DNA of 64,000 nucleotides. It comes from Streptomyces sp. cg36 (GTDB taxonomy: Bacteria > Actinomycetota > Actinomycetes > Streptomycetales > Streptomycetaceae). Under the pieces are notes generated by a model, which was not told where the DNA came from, searched no databases, and saw nothing but the letters and a program-made list of their open reading frames with translations. Below, piece by piece: positions 47,606 to 56,281 of this stretch; position 1 is the stretch's first letter, and each line of letters starts with the position of its first letter. The translations under genes and the position numbers were made by a program. The stretch is taken from the NCBI RefSeq assembly GCF_041080675.1, contig NZ_CP163520.1, forward strand, positions 2,790,001 through 2,854,000, in the 5' to 3' direction.

Positions 47606-49672
47606 CTGACTACGTTCCGAGAGCTCGGGATCCTTCCCGAGACCGCCGAGGCCCTCGAAGCCGTCGGCATCGTGTCCCCCTTCCCCATCCAGGAGATGAC
47701 GCTCCCCGTCGCGCTCTCCGGGTCCGACGTGATCGGCCAGGCCAAGACCGGCACCGGCAAGACGCTCGGCTTCGGTCTGCCGCTGCTCGAGCGCGTCACC
47801 GTCCCCGCGGACGTCGAGGCGGGCCGGGCCAAGCCCGAGCAGCTCACCGACGCCCCGCAGGCGCTCGTGGTGGTCCCCACCCGCGAGCTCTGCACCCAGG
47901 TCACCAACGACCTGCTCACCGCCGGCAAGGTCCGCAACGTCCGCGTGCTCGCCATCTACGGCGGCCGGGCGTACGAGCCGCAGGTCGAGGCCCTCAAGAA
48001 GGGCGTCGACGTGATCGTCGGCACCCCCGGCCGGCTGCTCGACCTGGCGGGCCAGCGCAAGCTGGACCTCTCCCACGTCCGCGCGCTCGTCCTGGACGAG
48101 GCCGACGAGATGCTCGACCTGGGCTTCCTGCCCGACGTCGAGAAGATCATCAACATGCTTCCGGCGAAGCGCCAGACCATGCTGTTCTCGGCGACCATGC
48201 CGGGCGCCGTCATCGGCCTGGCCCGCCGCTACATGTCGCAGCCCACGCACATCCGCGCCACCGCGCCGGACGACGAGGGCGCGACCGTCGCCAACATCTC
48301 GCAGCACGTCTTCCGCGCCCACTCGATGGACAAGCCGGAGATGGTCTCGCGCATCCTCCAGGCCGAGGGCCGCGGACTCGCGATGATCTTCTGCCGCACC
48401 AAGCGGACCGCCGCGGACATCGCCGAGCAGCTCGCCAAGCGCGGCTTCGCCTCCGGCGCGGTCCACGGCGACCTCGGCCAGGGCGCCCGCGAGCAGGCGC
48501 TGCGCGCGTTCCGCAACGGCAAGGTCGACGTCCTGGTCTGCACCGACGTCGCCGCCCGAGGCATCGACGTCGAGGGCGTGACCCACGTCATCAACTACCA
48601 GTCGCCGGAGGACGAGAAGACCTTCCTGCACCGCGTCGGCCGCACCGGCCGCGCGGGCAACAAGGGCACCGCCGTCACCCTGGTCGACTGGGACGACATC
48701 CCGCGCTGGCAGCTGATCAACAAGGCGCTGGACCTGAAGTTCCACGACCCGGTCGAGACGTACTCGACGTCGCCGCACCTGTTCGAGGAGCTGAGCATCC
48801 CGGCGGGCACCAAGGGCATCCTGCCCCGCGCCGAGCGGACCCGTGCGGGTCTGGCGGCCGAGGAGCTGGAGGACCTGGGCGAGACGGGCGGGCGCGGTCG
48901 CAAGGCCGCGGCCCCGGTCGTGACCGAGGAGCGCCCCGAGCGCACCCGCACCCCGCGCCAGCGCCGCCGCACCCGTGGCGGCTCGGCGGTCGAGGCCGAC
49001 GCCCAGGCGCCGCTGACCCCGGAGCCCGCCGAGGCGCCCGCCGCCGACGCCACCGAGCCGCGCACCCCGCGCCGCCGCCGTCGTACCCGGGTCGCCCCGG
49101 TGGAGGCGGCCCCGGCCGTCGCCGTCGCCGAGCCGGTCACCGTCGCCGAGCCGGTCGTCGAGGCCGCGCCGGTCGTCGAGGCCGTGGTGGAGGCGGAGAC
49201 CAAGCCGCGCCGCACCCGGACCCGCAAGACCGCCGCTGCCGTCGTCGAGGCGCCCGTCGTCCCGGCGCCCGCCGTCGAGGCCGCCGTGGCCGTCGCCGAG
49301 CCGGTGGCCGCCCCGCGCCGCCGCACCACCCGCAAGGTGGCCGAGCCGGCCTTCGTGGAGGCCGTCGCCGAGGCGCCGGCCAAGCCGCGCCGCCGGGTGC
49401 GCAAGGTGGCCGCGGTCGCCGAGGTCGGCTTCATGACCCCGGAGTCGGCCGCGCTGGAGATCGCCGCGGCGAAGGCCGCCGAGGCCGCCGCCAAGCCGGC
49501 GCGCACGCGCAAGAAGGCCGTCGCGGCCGAGCCGGAGGCGTCCGTCGCCGCCGAGCCCAAGCCGCGTCGTACGCGCGCGAAGAAGGCCGCCGCCGCCCCC
49601 GAGGCGGCGCCCGAGGCCGAGGCCAAGCCGCGCCGCACCCGCGCGCGCAAGGTCGCCGCGCCCGAGGCGTAA
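47606..49672 (+). CDS. DEAD-box RNA helicase with basic repeat tail
   Basis: It contains all DEAD-box motifs: Q motif FRELGILPETAEALEAVG..PFPIQ, motif I AKTGTGKT, DEAD (VLDEADEML), SAT and HRVGRTGRAG. The frame's first ATG/GTG is the GTG at 47672, inside the Q motif; the essential FRELG residues lie upstream, so translation must begin earlier. The only candidate with a ribosome site is CTG 47606 (LTTFRELG), preceded by AGAGG. The length is then 688 aa. The tail (about 430-688) has six or more KPRRTRxRK-type repeats in alanine/glutamate spacers, likely RNA-binding. It probably acts in rRNA maturation or mRNA decay. Confidence 0.92.
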   Translation: MTTFRELGILPETAEALEAVGIVSPFPIQEMTLPVALSGSDVIGQAKTGTGKTLGFGLPLLERVTVPADVEAGRAKPEQLTDAPQALVVVPTRELCTQVTNDLLTAGKVRNVRVLAIYGGRAYEPQVEALKKGVDVIVGTPGRLLDLAGQRKLDLSHVRALVLDEADEMLDLGFLPDVEKIINMLPAKRQTMLFSATMPGAVIGLARRYMSQPTHIRATAPDDEGATVANISQHVFRAHSMDKPEMVSRILQAEGRGLAMIFCRTKRTAADIAEQLAKRGFASGAVHGDLGQGAREQALRAFRNGKVDVLVCTDVAARGIDVEGVTHVINYQSPEDEKTFLHRVGRTGRAGNKGTAVTLVDWDDIPRWQLINKALDLKFHDPVETYSTSPHLFEELSIPAGTKGILPRAERTRAGLAAEELEDLGETGGRGRKAAAPVVTEERPERTRTPRQRRRTRGGSAVEADAQAPLTPEPAEAPAADATEPRTPRRRRRTRVAPVEAAPAVAVAEPVTVAEPVVEAAPVVEAVVEAETKPRRTRTRKTAAAVVEAPVVPAPAVEAAVAVAEPVAAPRRRTTRKVAEPAFVEAVAEAPAKPRRRVRKVAAVAEVGFMTPESAALEIAAAKAAEAAAKPARTRKKAVAAEPEASVAAEPKPRRTRAKKAAAAPEAAPEAEAKPRRTRARKVAAPEA

Positions 49673-49772
49673 GCACGTCGTCACCGTGGCCCGGCGCCCC
49701 TTCGGGGGTGCCGGGCCGCGGTGCGTCCGGGGCACCGCTCCCGCCCCCGCGCACCCCGGTTACGCTCGGCAT

Positions 49773-50633
49773 ATGAGCAAGCCCCGGTCCCTCGACCTGC
49801 CGTCCGGCACGCGCGCGTACCCGCTGGACACGCCCCGTGGGCGCTTCGCCGTGCTCGACTGCGAGCCCGCCGGGACCGCGCTCGGGACCGCGCTGCTGCT
49901 GCCCGGGTTCACCGGCAGCAAGGAGGACTTCCTGGCCCTCCTGGAGCCGCTCGCGCGGGCCGGGTACCGGGCGGTGGCGGTGGACGGCCGGGGCCAGCAC
50001 GAGAGCCCCGGGCCGCGCGGCGCCTCCGGCTACACCCCGCGCGTGCTCGCCGAGGACGCCGTCGCCCAGGCCGCCGCGCTCTGCGCCGGGCCGGTGCACG
50101 TGGTGGGGCACTCCTTCGGCGGTCTGGTGGCCCGCGCCGCCGTCCGCCTCTCCCCCGCCTCCTTCGCCTCCCTGACGCTGCTGTCGTCCGGGCCCGGGCA
50201 CGTCGGGCCCGGGCAGCGCGCCAAGATCCGGCTGCTGCGGGCCGCGCTGCCGGTGCTGCCGGCGGGGGCCGTGTGGGCGGTGACGAGCTGGCTGGACAGC
50301 CGGGATCCGGCGTACGAGCCCGAGGCGCCCGAGGTCGCGGAGTTCCTGCGGCAGCGGTGGTTCAACACCTCGCCGGGCCAACTCATCGCCACCGGGCGGC
50401 AGTTGAGGACCGAGCCGGACCGTACCGAGCAGATCGCCGCGCTTCCGGTGCCGCTGCACGTCGCGTACGGGGACGGGGAGACGGTGTGGACGGTGGAGGA
50501 GCTGGGGGCGCTGGCGCGGTCCGTGGACGCGCGCCACACGGTGATCGCGGGCGCGGGCCACTCCCCGAACGTGTCGCACCCCGGGGTGCTGGCGGAGGCC
50601 CTGACGCGCTTCTGGACGACACGCACACCGTGA
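49773..50633 (+). CDS. Alpha/beta hydrolase
   Basis: The 286-aa protein starts at ATG 49773 (MSKPRSLDLP). Fold motifs: LLLPGFTGSKEDF, VVGHSFGGLVARA (nucleophile Ser near residue 113), an acid in VAYGDGETVW and the base in GAGHSPNVSHP. The substrate is unknown. It follows the helicase by 100 bp and is the last gene before the mirrored repeat array, so its transcript ends in those repeats. Confidence 0.88.
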   Translation: MSKPRSLDLPSGTRAYPLDTPRGRFAVLDCEPAGTALGTALLLPGFTGSKEDFLALLEPLARAGYRAVAVDGRGQHESPGPRGASGYTPRVLAEDAVAQAAALCAGPVHVVGHSFGGLVARAAVRLSPASFASLTLLSSGPGHVGPGQRAKIRLLRAALPVLPAGAVWAVTSWLDSRDPAYEPEAPEVAEFLRQRWFNTSPGQLIATGRQLRTEPDRTEQIAALPVPLHVAYGDGETVWTVEELGALARSVDARHTVIAGAGHSPNVSHPGVLAEALTRFWTTRTP

Positions 50634-50680
50634 CGCTATTGGGCCGGATCTTCGCCTGCGGGCCGGTGGTGGGTCGCTCG

Positions 50681-51204
50681 CGCAGTTCCCCGCGCCCCTA
50701 TTGAGCCGGGACTTCGCCTGCGGGCCGGTGGTCGCTCCTCGCGCAGTTCCCCGCGCCCCTATTGAGCCGGGACTTCGCCTGCGGACCGTGCCCGCTTCTC
50801 GCGCAGTTCCCCGCGCCCCTTTCAAACCCGCCTTCGTCTGCGGACCGTGCCCGCTTCTCGCGCAGTTCCCCGCGCCCCCAAACCCGCGGCCGTCCGTCGG
50901 CCGTGCTCGCTTCTCGCGCCCGCGCGGCGGAGCCGCACAATGTCACAGCCCCGCGCCCCCAGAAGCCTGGGACGAGCTGGGTACTCCGGCTGCCGGGTAC
51001 CCCCTAGGGGCGCGGGGAACTGCGCGACCAGCCACGCACGGCCCGCGGACGAACGAGGCTTTCAGGGGCGCGGGGAACTGCGCGAGCAACCCAGCACGGT
51101 CCGCGGACGAACACCCGGCCTGGAAGGGGCGCGGGGAACTGCGCGAGGAGCGGCCACCGGCCCGCAGACGAAGACCGGGCCCAATAGGGGCGCGGGGAAC
51201 TGCG
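50681..51204. repeat. Mirrored array of Streptomyces intergenic repeats
   Basis: Four copies of CGCAGTTCCCCGCGCCCC at 50681, 50742, 50802 and 50861 (about 60-bp period) face four copies of the complement at 51008, 51065, 51126 and 51187. Flanking unit sequence (TTGAGCCGGGACTTCGCCTG...) is also conserved within each set. The gene-free stretch from 50634 to 51253 between convergent genes is filled by it. The array would fold into nested hairpins. Confidence 0.92.
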
Positions 51205-51253
51205 CGAGCAACCCACCACCGGCCCGCACACGGACACCTCGCCCCACAGAGCC

Positions 51254-52264
51254 TCAGTACTGCGACTGCAAGTGCTGCCAGAAGCCGTCCCGCAGCGCCC
51301 GGCGCAGATCCGCATGGCCCCGCAGGGACCGCTGCAACAGGCGCTCGGCCTCGACGAGGAGCTCCTGGTCGACGGGGCCGGGCAGATACGGATGCCCGGG
51401 CAGCAGCTGCGCCAGCGTCGCCCGCCCCCGCTGCGACAGCCACGTCGCAGCGATCTGCGCCCCCACGAACCGCACGTCGTCCCGCGTCGGCGCGGGCCCC
51501 CCGTCGTCGTACATCGTCACCGGCCGCCGCGTGACGTACGGCTTGCAGAAGTCGAGGTCGAAGGTCCGCTGGCTGTCGACCTCCCACAGCAGCGGCTCGG
51601 CCTGGTTGCGCCCCTCCGCCGCCTCGATGCCCCACAGATGGACCCGCGCCCCGTACCCCTGCGCCGCCTCGACCGCCGAGACCAGGTCCTCGTCGCCGCC
51701 GACGAGCGCCGCGTCGCTGATGGCGCGGTGGCGGGCGAGGGACTCCAGGTCGGAGCGGATCAGGGAGTCGACGCCCTTCTGCTGGTTGTTGGCGTTGAGG
51801 TTGCCGAGCCGCACCTTCACGTCCGGCAGCTCGGCGATGGACTGCTGCTCGGCGGTGTGGATCCGGCGCCGGGCGCCGTCGTACCAGTAGACCCGCAGCA
51901 GCCGGCTGTCCGCGAAGATCGTGCGGGCCTTGTCGATGAACGCCTCGATCAGCCCCTCGGCGTCCAGGTCGAAGGAGCGGCGGTCCTCGGTGCCGGTGAC
52001 GAGCAGGCCCGCCGCCGCGTACACATAGCCCGCGTCCACGAAGATCGCGTGGGTCGACGGGGTCTTGGCCACTTCGGCGAGCATCCGCCGCAGCAGCTGG
52101 TTGGTGCGCTCCAGCTGGGCGGCGAGTTCGGCCGTCCCGGCCGGGGCGGGGCCGCCGGGGCCGTCGGGGCCGCTCGTACCGGGGGCGCCCGGGTCGTCGC
52201 CCGCGCCGGTGTCCGGCGACCGCGCGCCGTCGGGGATGCCTGGGATGCCGCCTGATTCGCTCAT
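51254..52264 (-). CDS. NYN-domain (PIN-like) protein
   Basis: The 336-aa protein starts at ATG 52264 (MSESGGIPGIP), with GGAG about 9 bases upstream. After a proline/glycine-rich 60 residues comes an NYN/LabA-type nuclease fold: HAIFVDAGYVYAAAG (first catalytic Asp), QQKGVDSLIRSDL and AALVGGDEDLVSAVEAA. The acidic residues D at 86, D in KGVDSL and GGDEDL form the metal site. NYN proteins cut RNA. The C-terminus (RDDVRFVGAQIAATWL, LLPGHPYLPGPVDQELL) may bind partners. It is divergent from the 50-aa gene. Confidence 0.87.
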   Translation of the reverse strand: MSESGGIPGIPDGARSPDTGAGDDPGAPGTSGPDGPGGPAPAGTAELAAQLERTNQLLRRMLAEVAKTPSTHAIFVDAGYVYAAAGLLVTGTEDRRSFDLDAEGLIEAFIDKARTIFADSRLLRVYWYDGARRRIHTAEQQSIAELPDVKVRLGNLNANNQQKGVDSLIRSDLESLARHRAISDAALVGGDEDLVSAVEAAQGYGARVHLWGIEAAEGRNQAEPLLWEVDSQRTFDLDFCKPYVTRRPVTMYDDGGPAPTRDDVRFVGAQIAATWLSQRGRATLAQLLPGHPYLPGPVDQELLVEAERLLQRSLRGHADLRRALRDGFWQHLQSQY

Positions 52265-52524
52265 CACCGCCATTCTCCGTGGCGTGAGCGACCCCACACA
52301 ACCGGTCGTCTTACCAGCCAGTATTTAGACGGTGAAAAAATTTCCTTAGCGTAGGGAATGTTTGCCAATGGCAACCCGTTGTACCCATCGGAACGCGTTG
52401 CACAGAAGTCGCGCAATCCAGTCTTAACGGGTGGGCAACCGCCCGGACGCACCGCGGGCGCAGGCTGAAGGCAGGCCCCGCACCAGTAGTTCTCCTTCAG
52501 GAGGATCAGACGAAGGGAGAAGCC
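52265..52524. promoter_or_regulatory. AT-richer divergent promoter/leader
   Basis: The stretch 52320-52410 is unusually AT-rich (AGTATTTAGACGGTGAAAAA, TTGCCAATGGCAA palindrome). It likely carries the promoters of both the NYN gene and the small gene at 52525, whose leader could reach 150 nt. Confidence 0.5.
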
Positions 52525-52677
52525 ATGCGCTTCGAGATCATGCGCCTCAACGACGTCGACGGCACCGCCGTGGACAGCACCGTCGTGGACGCCGCCTCCG
52601 TCAACCGGATCGTGCAGCAGGCCGCCGCAATAGGCCAGCGCATCTACATCCGCCCGGCCGAAGACTCGGCTTCGTAA
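52525..52677 (+). CDS. 50-residue conserved-looking microprotein
   Basis: MRFEIMRLNDVDGTAVDSTV continues to a C-terminus of IYIRPAEDSAS. It starts at ATG 52525 with AAGGGAGA 4 bases upstream and has clear codon bias. It has its own AT-rich promoter region, a structured leader and a strong terminator, so it is a free-standing transcription unit. The predicted fold is a short beta-alpha-beta. It is not recognised as any characterised family. Confidence 0.8.
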   Translation: MRFEIMRLNDVDGTAVDSTVVDAASVNRIVQQAAAIGQRIYIRPAEDSAS

Positions 52678-52707
52678 CGCGCGAGGACCTTCGCGCGGCA
52701 AGCCGAA

Positions 52708-52740
52708 GCGCCCCCGTACCGGACCTCGGTACGGGGGCGC
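52708..52740. terminator. 13-bp hairpin terminator
   Basis: GCGCCCCCGTACC and its complement flank a 7-nt loop and are followed by TTT on the plus strand. It serves the microprotein gene and the convergent marC gene. Confidence 0.85.
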
Positions 52741-52782
52741 TTTCGCGTTCTCGCGCGCGGGGGCGCGCGCCGGAGCGGCGGG

Positions 52783-53388
52783 TCAGGTGCCCTGGATGAC
52801 CTGGGTGATGCCGTTGATGATCTGCTGCACCGCGAGCGCGGAGAGCATCATGCCCGCGAGCCGCGTGACCAGGACGACGCCGCCGTCCTTGATCACCCGG
52901 ATGATCAGCAGCGAGTACCGCATGACCAGCCACAGCACGATGTGCATGGCGAGGATCGCCGTCCACACCGCGACCTGGCCGCCGAACGAGTCGTGGTTCT
53001 GCACCGCCAGGATCACCTGGACGATCGCACCGGGCCCGGCGAGCAGCGGCATGCCCAGCGGCACCAGCGCCACGTTGACGTCCTTGGTCTGCTTCGGCTC
53101 GTCGGTCTTGCCGGTGAGCAGGTCCAGGGCGATGAGCAGGAGCAGCAGCCCGCCCGCGATCATCAGCGCGGGGACGTCGATGTGCAGATAGGCCAGGATC
53201 TGATGGCCCACCAGACCGAACACGGTGATCACACCGAGCGCCACGGCGGCGGCCTGCCAGGCCATCTTGCGCTGCACCTTGGCCGGGCGGCCGGAGGTGA
53301 GCGCCAGGAAGATCGGGGTGATCCCGGGGGGATCCATGATGACAAAAAGGGTGAGGAAGAGGGAGCCGAAGACGGCAGCGTCGAACAC
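52783..53388 (-). CDS. MarC-family integral membrane protein
   Basis: The 201-aa protein has six membrane helices and the MarC patterns FVIMDPPGITPIFLALT and LVPLGMPLLAGPGAIVQVI. MarC proteins resemble LysE-type exporters, but their substrate is unclear. It starts at ATG 53388 and is followed by the terminator at 52708. Confidence 0.92.
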   Translation of the reverse strand: MFDAAVFGSLFLTLFVIMDPPGITPIFLALTSGRPAKVQRKMAWQAAAVALGVITVFGLVGHQILAYLHIDVPALMIAGGLLLLLIALDLLTGKTDEPKQTKDVNVALVPLGMPLLAGPGAIVQVILAVQNHDSFGGQVAVWTAILAMHIVLWLVMRYSLLIIRVIKDGGVVLVTRLAGMMLSALAVQQIINGITQVIQGT

Positions 53389-53493
53389 GGTGGTGCCTTG
53401 CAGGAAGAGGGGCGTACGGAAAGGGGGGACCCGCGTGGGGCGGAGTCCTCTGGAAGAAGTACGGGTGGGGGCCTCGGGGCGGCCCCGCCGGGG

Positions 53494-54357
53494 CTAGCGG
53501 CCGGTTCCGCCCGCGCCCGGGACGGGGAACGCGCCCGTCGCGCGGCGCGTGATCTCGCCGTAGATCTCGGGGTCGGTGGTGTACTCCCCGAGCCGCACGG
53601 TCTTGCGGTCGCCGTGGTAGTCGCTGGAGCCGGTGGTCAGCAGACCGAGCTCGGCGGCGAGCGAGCGCAGCTTCGCGCGCGTGGGCGCGTCGTGGTCGGT
53701 GTGGTCGACCTCGATGCCGTCGAGACCGGCGGCGGCGAGCTCGGCTATCACCGTCTCGGGCACGACCTGGCCGCGCTTGACGGCGAGCGGGTGCGCGAAG
53801 ACGGTGACTCCGCCGGCGGCCTTGACCAGCCGGACCGCCTCGAACGGGTCGAGTTCGTGCTTGCCGACGAACGCCCGGCCGCCGTCGGCCAGCCACTCGG
53901 GCACGAAGGCGTCGGAGACCGACGGGACGACGCCCAGCTCGACCAGCGCCTCGGCGACGTGCGGGCGCCCGACCGAGCCGTCGCCCGCGATCCGCGCCAC
54001 CTGCTCCCAGGTGACGGGGACGCCGAGCTCCTGGAGCTTGGCCACCATGCCCTGCGCGCGCGGCACCCGGTCGTCGCGGACCAGCTCACGCTCGCGGGAG
54101 AGCTCCGGCTCCTCGGGGTCGAAGAGGTACGCCAGCATGTGCAGCCCGATGCCGTCGATGCGGCAGGACAGTTCGGCGCCGGTCACCAGGGTCAGCCCGG
54201 CGGGCAGCGCCGCGACGGCCTGCGCGTGGCCGCGGGTGGTGTCGTGGTCGGTGAGCGCGACGACGTCGAGTCCGGCGGCGACCGCGTTGCGGACCAGCTC
54301 GGCCGGGGTGTCCGTGCCGTCGGATGCCGTGGAGTGGGTGTGCAGGTCGATGCGCAC
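53494..54357 (-). CDS. PHP-domain phosphoesterase
   Basis: The 287-aa protein starts at GTG 54357. PHP metal-ligand motifs are visible: RIDLHTHSTASDG, VALTDHDT, ELSCRIDGIGLHML, VTVFAHPLA and TTGSSDYHG. Such proteins (TrpH/RNase AM type) are 3',5'-nucleoside bisphosphate phosphatases or 5'-3' exonucleases acting on short RNA. It is on the same strand as marC and probably cotranscribed. Confidence 0.9.
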   Translation of the reverse strand: MRIDLHTHSTASDGTDTPAELVRNAVAAGLDVVALTDHDTTRGHAQAVAALPAGLTLVTGAELSCRIDGIGLHMLAYLFDPEEPELSRERELVRDDRVPRAQGMVAKLQELGVPVTWEQVARIAGDGSVGRPHVAEALVELGVVPSVSDAFVPEWLADGGRAFVGKHELDPFEAVRLVKAAGGVTVFAHPLAVKRGQVVPETVIAELAAAGLDGIEVDHTDHDAPTRAKLRSLAAELGLLTTGSSDYHGDRKTVRLGEYTTDPEIYGEITRRATGAFPVPGAGGTGR

Positions 54358-54468
54358 GCGTGGCTCCAGGGCGTAGGACGGGCAGGGGGGGACAATCAAG
54401 GATAACTGCGCGTGGCCGCTGTCCCGGCCGTCACGGCTGTGGCGGTCGCCGCACCGGGGCGCGGAGGC

Positions 54469-55107
54469 TCAGGACAGGATCCGGGGCGAGAGCGCGCCGC
54501 AGGGCACCAGCTCGACCTCGGCGCCCGCGTCCCGCAGATCGGTGAGGACCAGCTCGTCGTAGAGCAGCAGCCCCGACTGCTCGGGCCAGACGATCGCCCA
54601 CAGCCACAGCCCGCACGCCTCGCCCGCGAAGACCGCGCGGTCGTCGGGGGTGGCGGTGACGTGCCACAGCGGGGTGGGTCGCCCGGCGGCGAGCACCTTG
54701 GCCTGGGGCGGCTTGTCGACGCTCATGTACGGGCCGGGGTCGGGGCCGTCGATGCCCGCGTACCGCGCGCCGAGGCCCACGCCCAGCTCCTCCGCCACCA
54801 GCAGCAGCTCGCCCATGCCGCCGAGCGGGCCGGGCCCGGAGCAGGCCACGGCGGTGGCCCGGCCGCCGCTGCGGTCGTCGCCCGCGCAGGCCACCCCGGT
54901 GAAGAGCCAGCCGATCGGCAGCGGCCAGGGCATCCACACGGGCACATGGGCGCGGTGCACCACGACACCGAGCGCCTCGACGCTCGGGGGCACCACCGGC
55001 TGGAGCGGATGCACCGTGCCGTGCACACCGCACTGCCAGGAGTCGGCAAAGAGACCGGGCGCCCGGACCCGGCCTCCGCACTTCGGGCAACTGGGTTCGC
55101 CCCTCAT
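54469..55107 (-). CDS. Zinc-ribbon hypothetical protein (DUF6758-like)
   Basis: The 212-aa protein begins MRGEPSCPKCGGRVRAPG, a CxxC zinc knuckle, with the second site perhaps at WQCGVHG. It is rich in tryptophan (PVWMPWPLPIGWLF, CGLWLWAIVWPE). It is found as a conserved streptomycete protein of unknown function. It lies upstream of the PHP gene on the same strand. Confidence 0.72.
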   Translation of the reverse strand: MRGEPSCPKCGGRVRAPGLFADSWQCGVHGTVHPLQPVVPPSVEALGVVVHRAHVPVWMPWPLPIGWLFTGVACAGDDRSGGRATAVACSGPGPLGGMGELLLVAEELGVGLGARYAGIDGPDPGPYMSVDKPPQAKVLAAGRPTPLWHVTATPDDRAVFAGEACGLWLWAIVWPEQSGLLLYDELVLTDLRDAGAEVELVPCGALSPRILS

Positions 55108-55269
55108 AAATGCCCACGGTCCTCCCCGACCCGCGCCGCGTCAAGGACGATCACCGGTCCGGCGCGCGGAAACCCGTCGTGCGGCGCAAGCGGGCACCGG
55201 ACGGGCCCCCGGCCCGCCGGACGAGCCCCGGTCCGGCGGGAGGGAGGGCCCCGCTCCGCCGGGCAGGCG

Positions 55270-55854
55270 CTAGTCCAGCCGTACCGACGTACGCAGCGGG
55301 TCCCGCAGGTCCGTGCCGCCCGCCAGCCAGCGCTCCTCCAGCTCGCGCGCCCCGCGCACCCGCTTCCAGGCGGCCTCGTTGGCCGTCATCGGCAGCAGCG
55401 GCAGGAAGCGGACCGGGTCCATCGGCTCGTCGAGCTCCAGGTCCTCCACGAGCCCGCCCGGCTCGGCCACCAGGACCGAGCTGAAGGGCGCGCCGGGCCA
55501 CAGCGGCTCCCCTACGTCGAGGGAGGCGCCGGGGGCCACCACGAGCCCCTCCACCTGCGGGGTGGCGGCGAGCACGGCCAGCGGGCGGAGCACCTTGTCG
55601 GTGTCGGCGAGCCCGGCCCGTACCGACAGGACCAGCTCGGCGCGCGGCCCCTTGACGGGGTCGGCGAGGGCGGCGGTGGGGTCGGCCATGGGCTGGGCCG
55701 ACATCCCGAGCGTGGCGTAGCGGACGATGTCGCCGTCGACGAAGCGGAGCACCTCGACGCGGTCCGTGCCGAGGAAGGTCACCGCGGCGCGCGCGTCCGG
55801 TTCACCGAGGGCGGTGCGCAGCCTGGCCTCGACGAGAGCAAGAACATCAACCAT
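55270..55854 (-). CDS. Suppressor-of-fused domain protein
   Basis: The 194-aa protein starts at ATG 55854 (MVDVLALVEARL). The Sufu-like pattern is seen in VEVLRFVDGDIVRYATLGMS, RAELVLSVRAG and LDEPMDPVRFLPLLPMTANEAAW. Bacterial Sufu proteins are often immunity or stress proteins; here no toxin is adjacent. It stands 162 bp upstream of the zinc-ribbon gene. An earlier start at 55887 lacks support. Confidence 0.82.
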   Translation of the reverse strand: MVDVLALVEARLRTALGEPDARAAVTFLGTDRVEVLRFVDGDIVRYATLGMSAQPMADPTAALADPVKGPRAELVLSVRAGLADTDKVLRPLAVLAATPQVEGLVVAPGASLDVGEPLWPGAPFSSVLVAEPGGLVEDLELDEPMDPVRFLPLLPMTANEAAWKRVRGARELEERWLAGGTDLRDPLRTSVRLD

Positions 55855-55986
55855 GAGTTGAGCATAGAAGCCGTATCGAACGGGCAAAGTGCGGACTTGA
55901 CACTTGCGCCGACTGATAGTCTTGGCCGCTGTTCAGGGCAGCAGGACGTCCCTCACGGGGGACCGGCCGGAGGAGGTGGGGCTGCG

Positions 55987-56049
55987 ATGGATCGAAGTCG
56001 GCCTGGCAGTACCAACCGCTCTTCCGTGCGCCTTCGTTGTTCCCTGTGA
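55987..56049 (+). CDS. 20-codon upstream ORF before corA
   Basis: MDRSRPGSTNRSSVRLRCSL begins at ATG 55987 with an excellent ribosome site GGAGGAGG (55969-55976). It ends 232 bp before corA. In the 427-bp gap upstream of corA (55855-56281) this is the only convincing frame. A leader peptide (corL) regulates corA in Salmonella; a similar role here is a hypothesis. Confidence 0.5.
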   Translation: MDRSRPGSTNRSSVRLRCSL

Positions 56050-56281
56050 TCGAGACCTCTCTACCCGGCCGTTCCACCGGGAAACCTCTGAGTCTCATGG
56101 CATTTCGCACGACGGAAGAGCACATCGCCTCGCCTTGTCCGTTTCAGTAGCGAACGCCGTCACCGCGCCCGCGGTACCGCCCGCTTTGCGGACGTACGCA
56201 GATGTACGCAGTCCTCGCGTCACGTCCCCATTCCGGGCAGTGCCACGCCCGTCGGCGGCCCCTCCGTGAAGGAGTCCTGCC

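Noticed and set aside
50681..51204. The repeat array as an insertion sequence or integration site
   Set aside because: It contains no transposase, no terminal inverted repeats with target duplication and no tRNA. The unit matches a known class of Streptomyces intergenic repeat.
55890..55920. TTGACA and GATAGT near 55895-55919 as a corA promoter
   Set aside because: The spacing between the two elements is only about 12 bp, too short for a primary-sigma promoter. The corA promoter remains unassigned.
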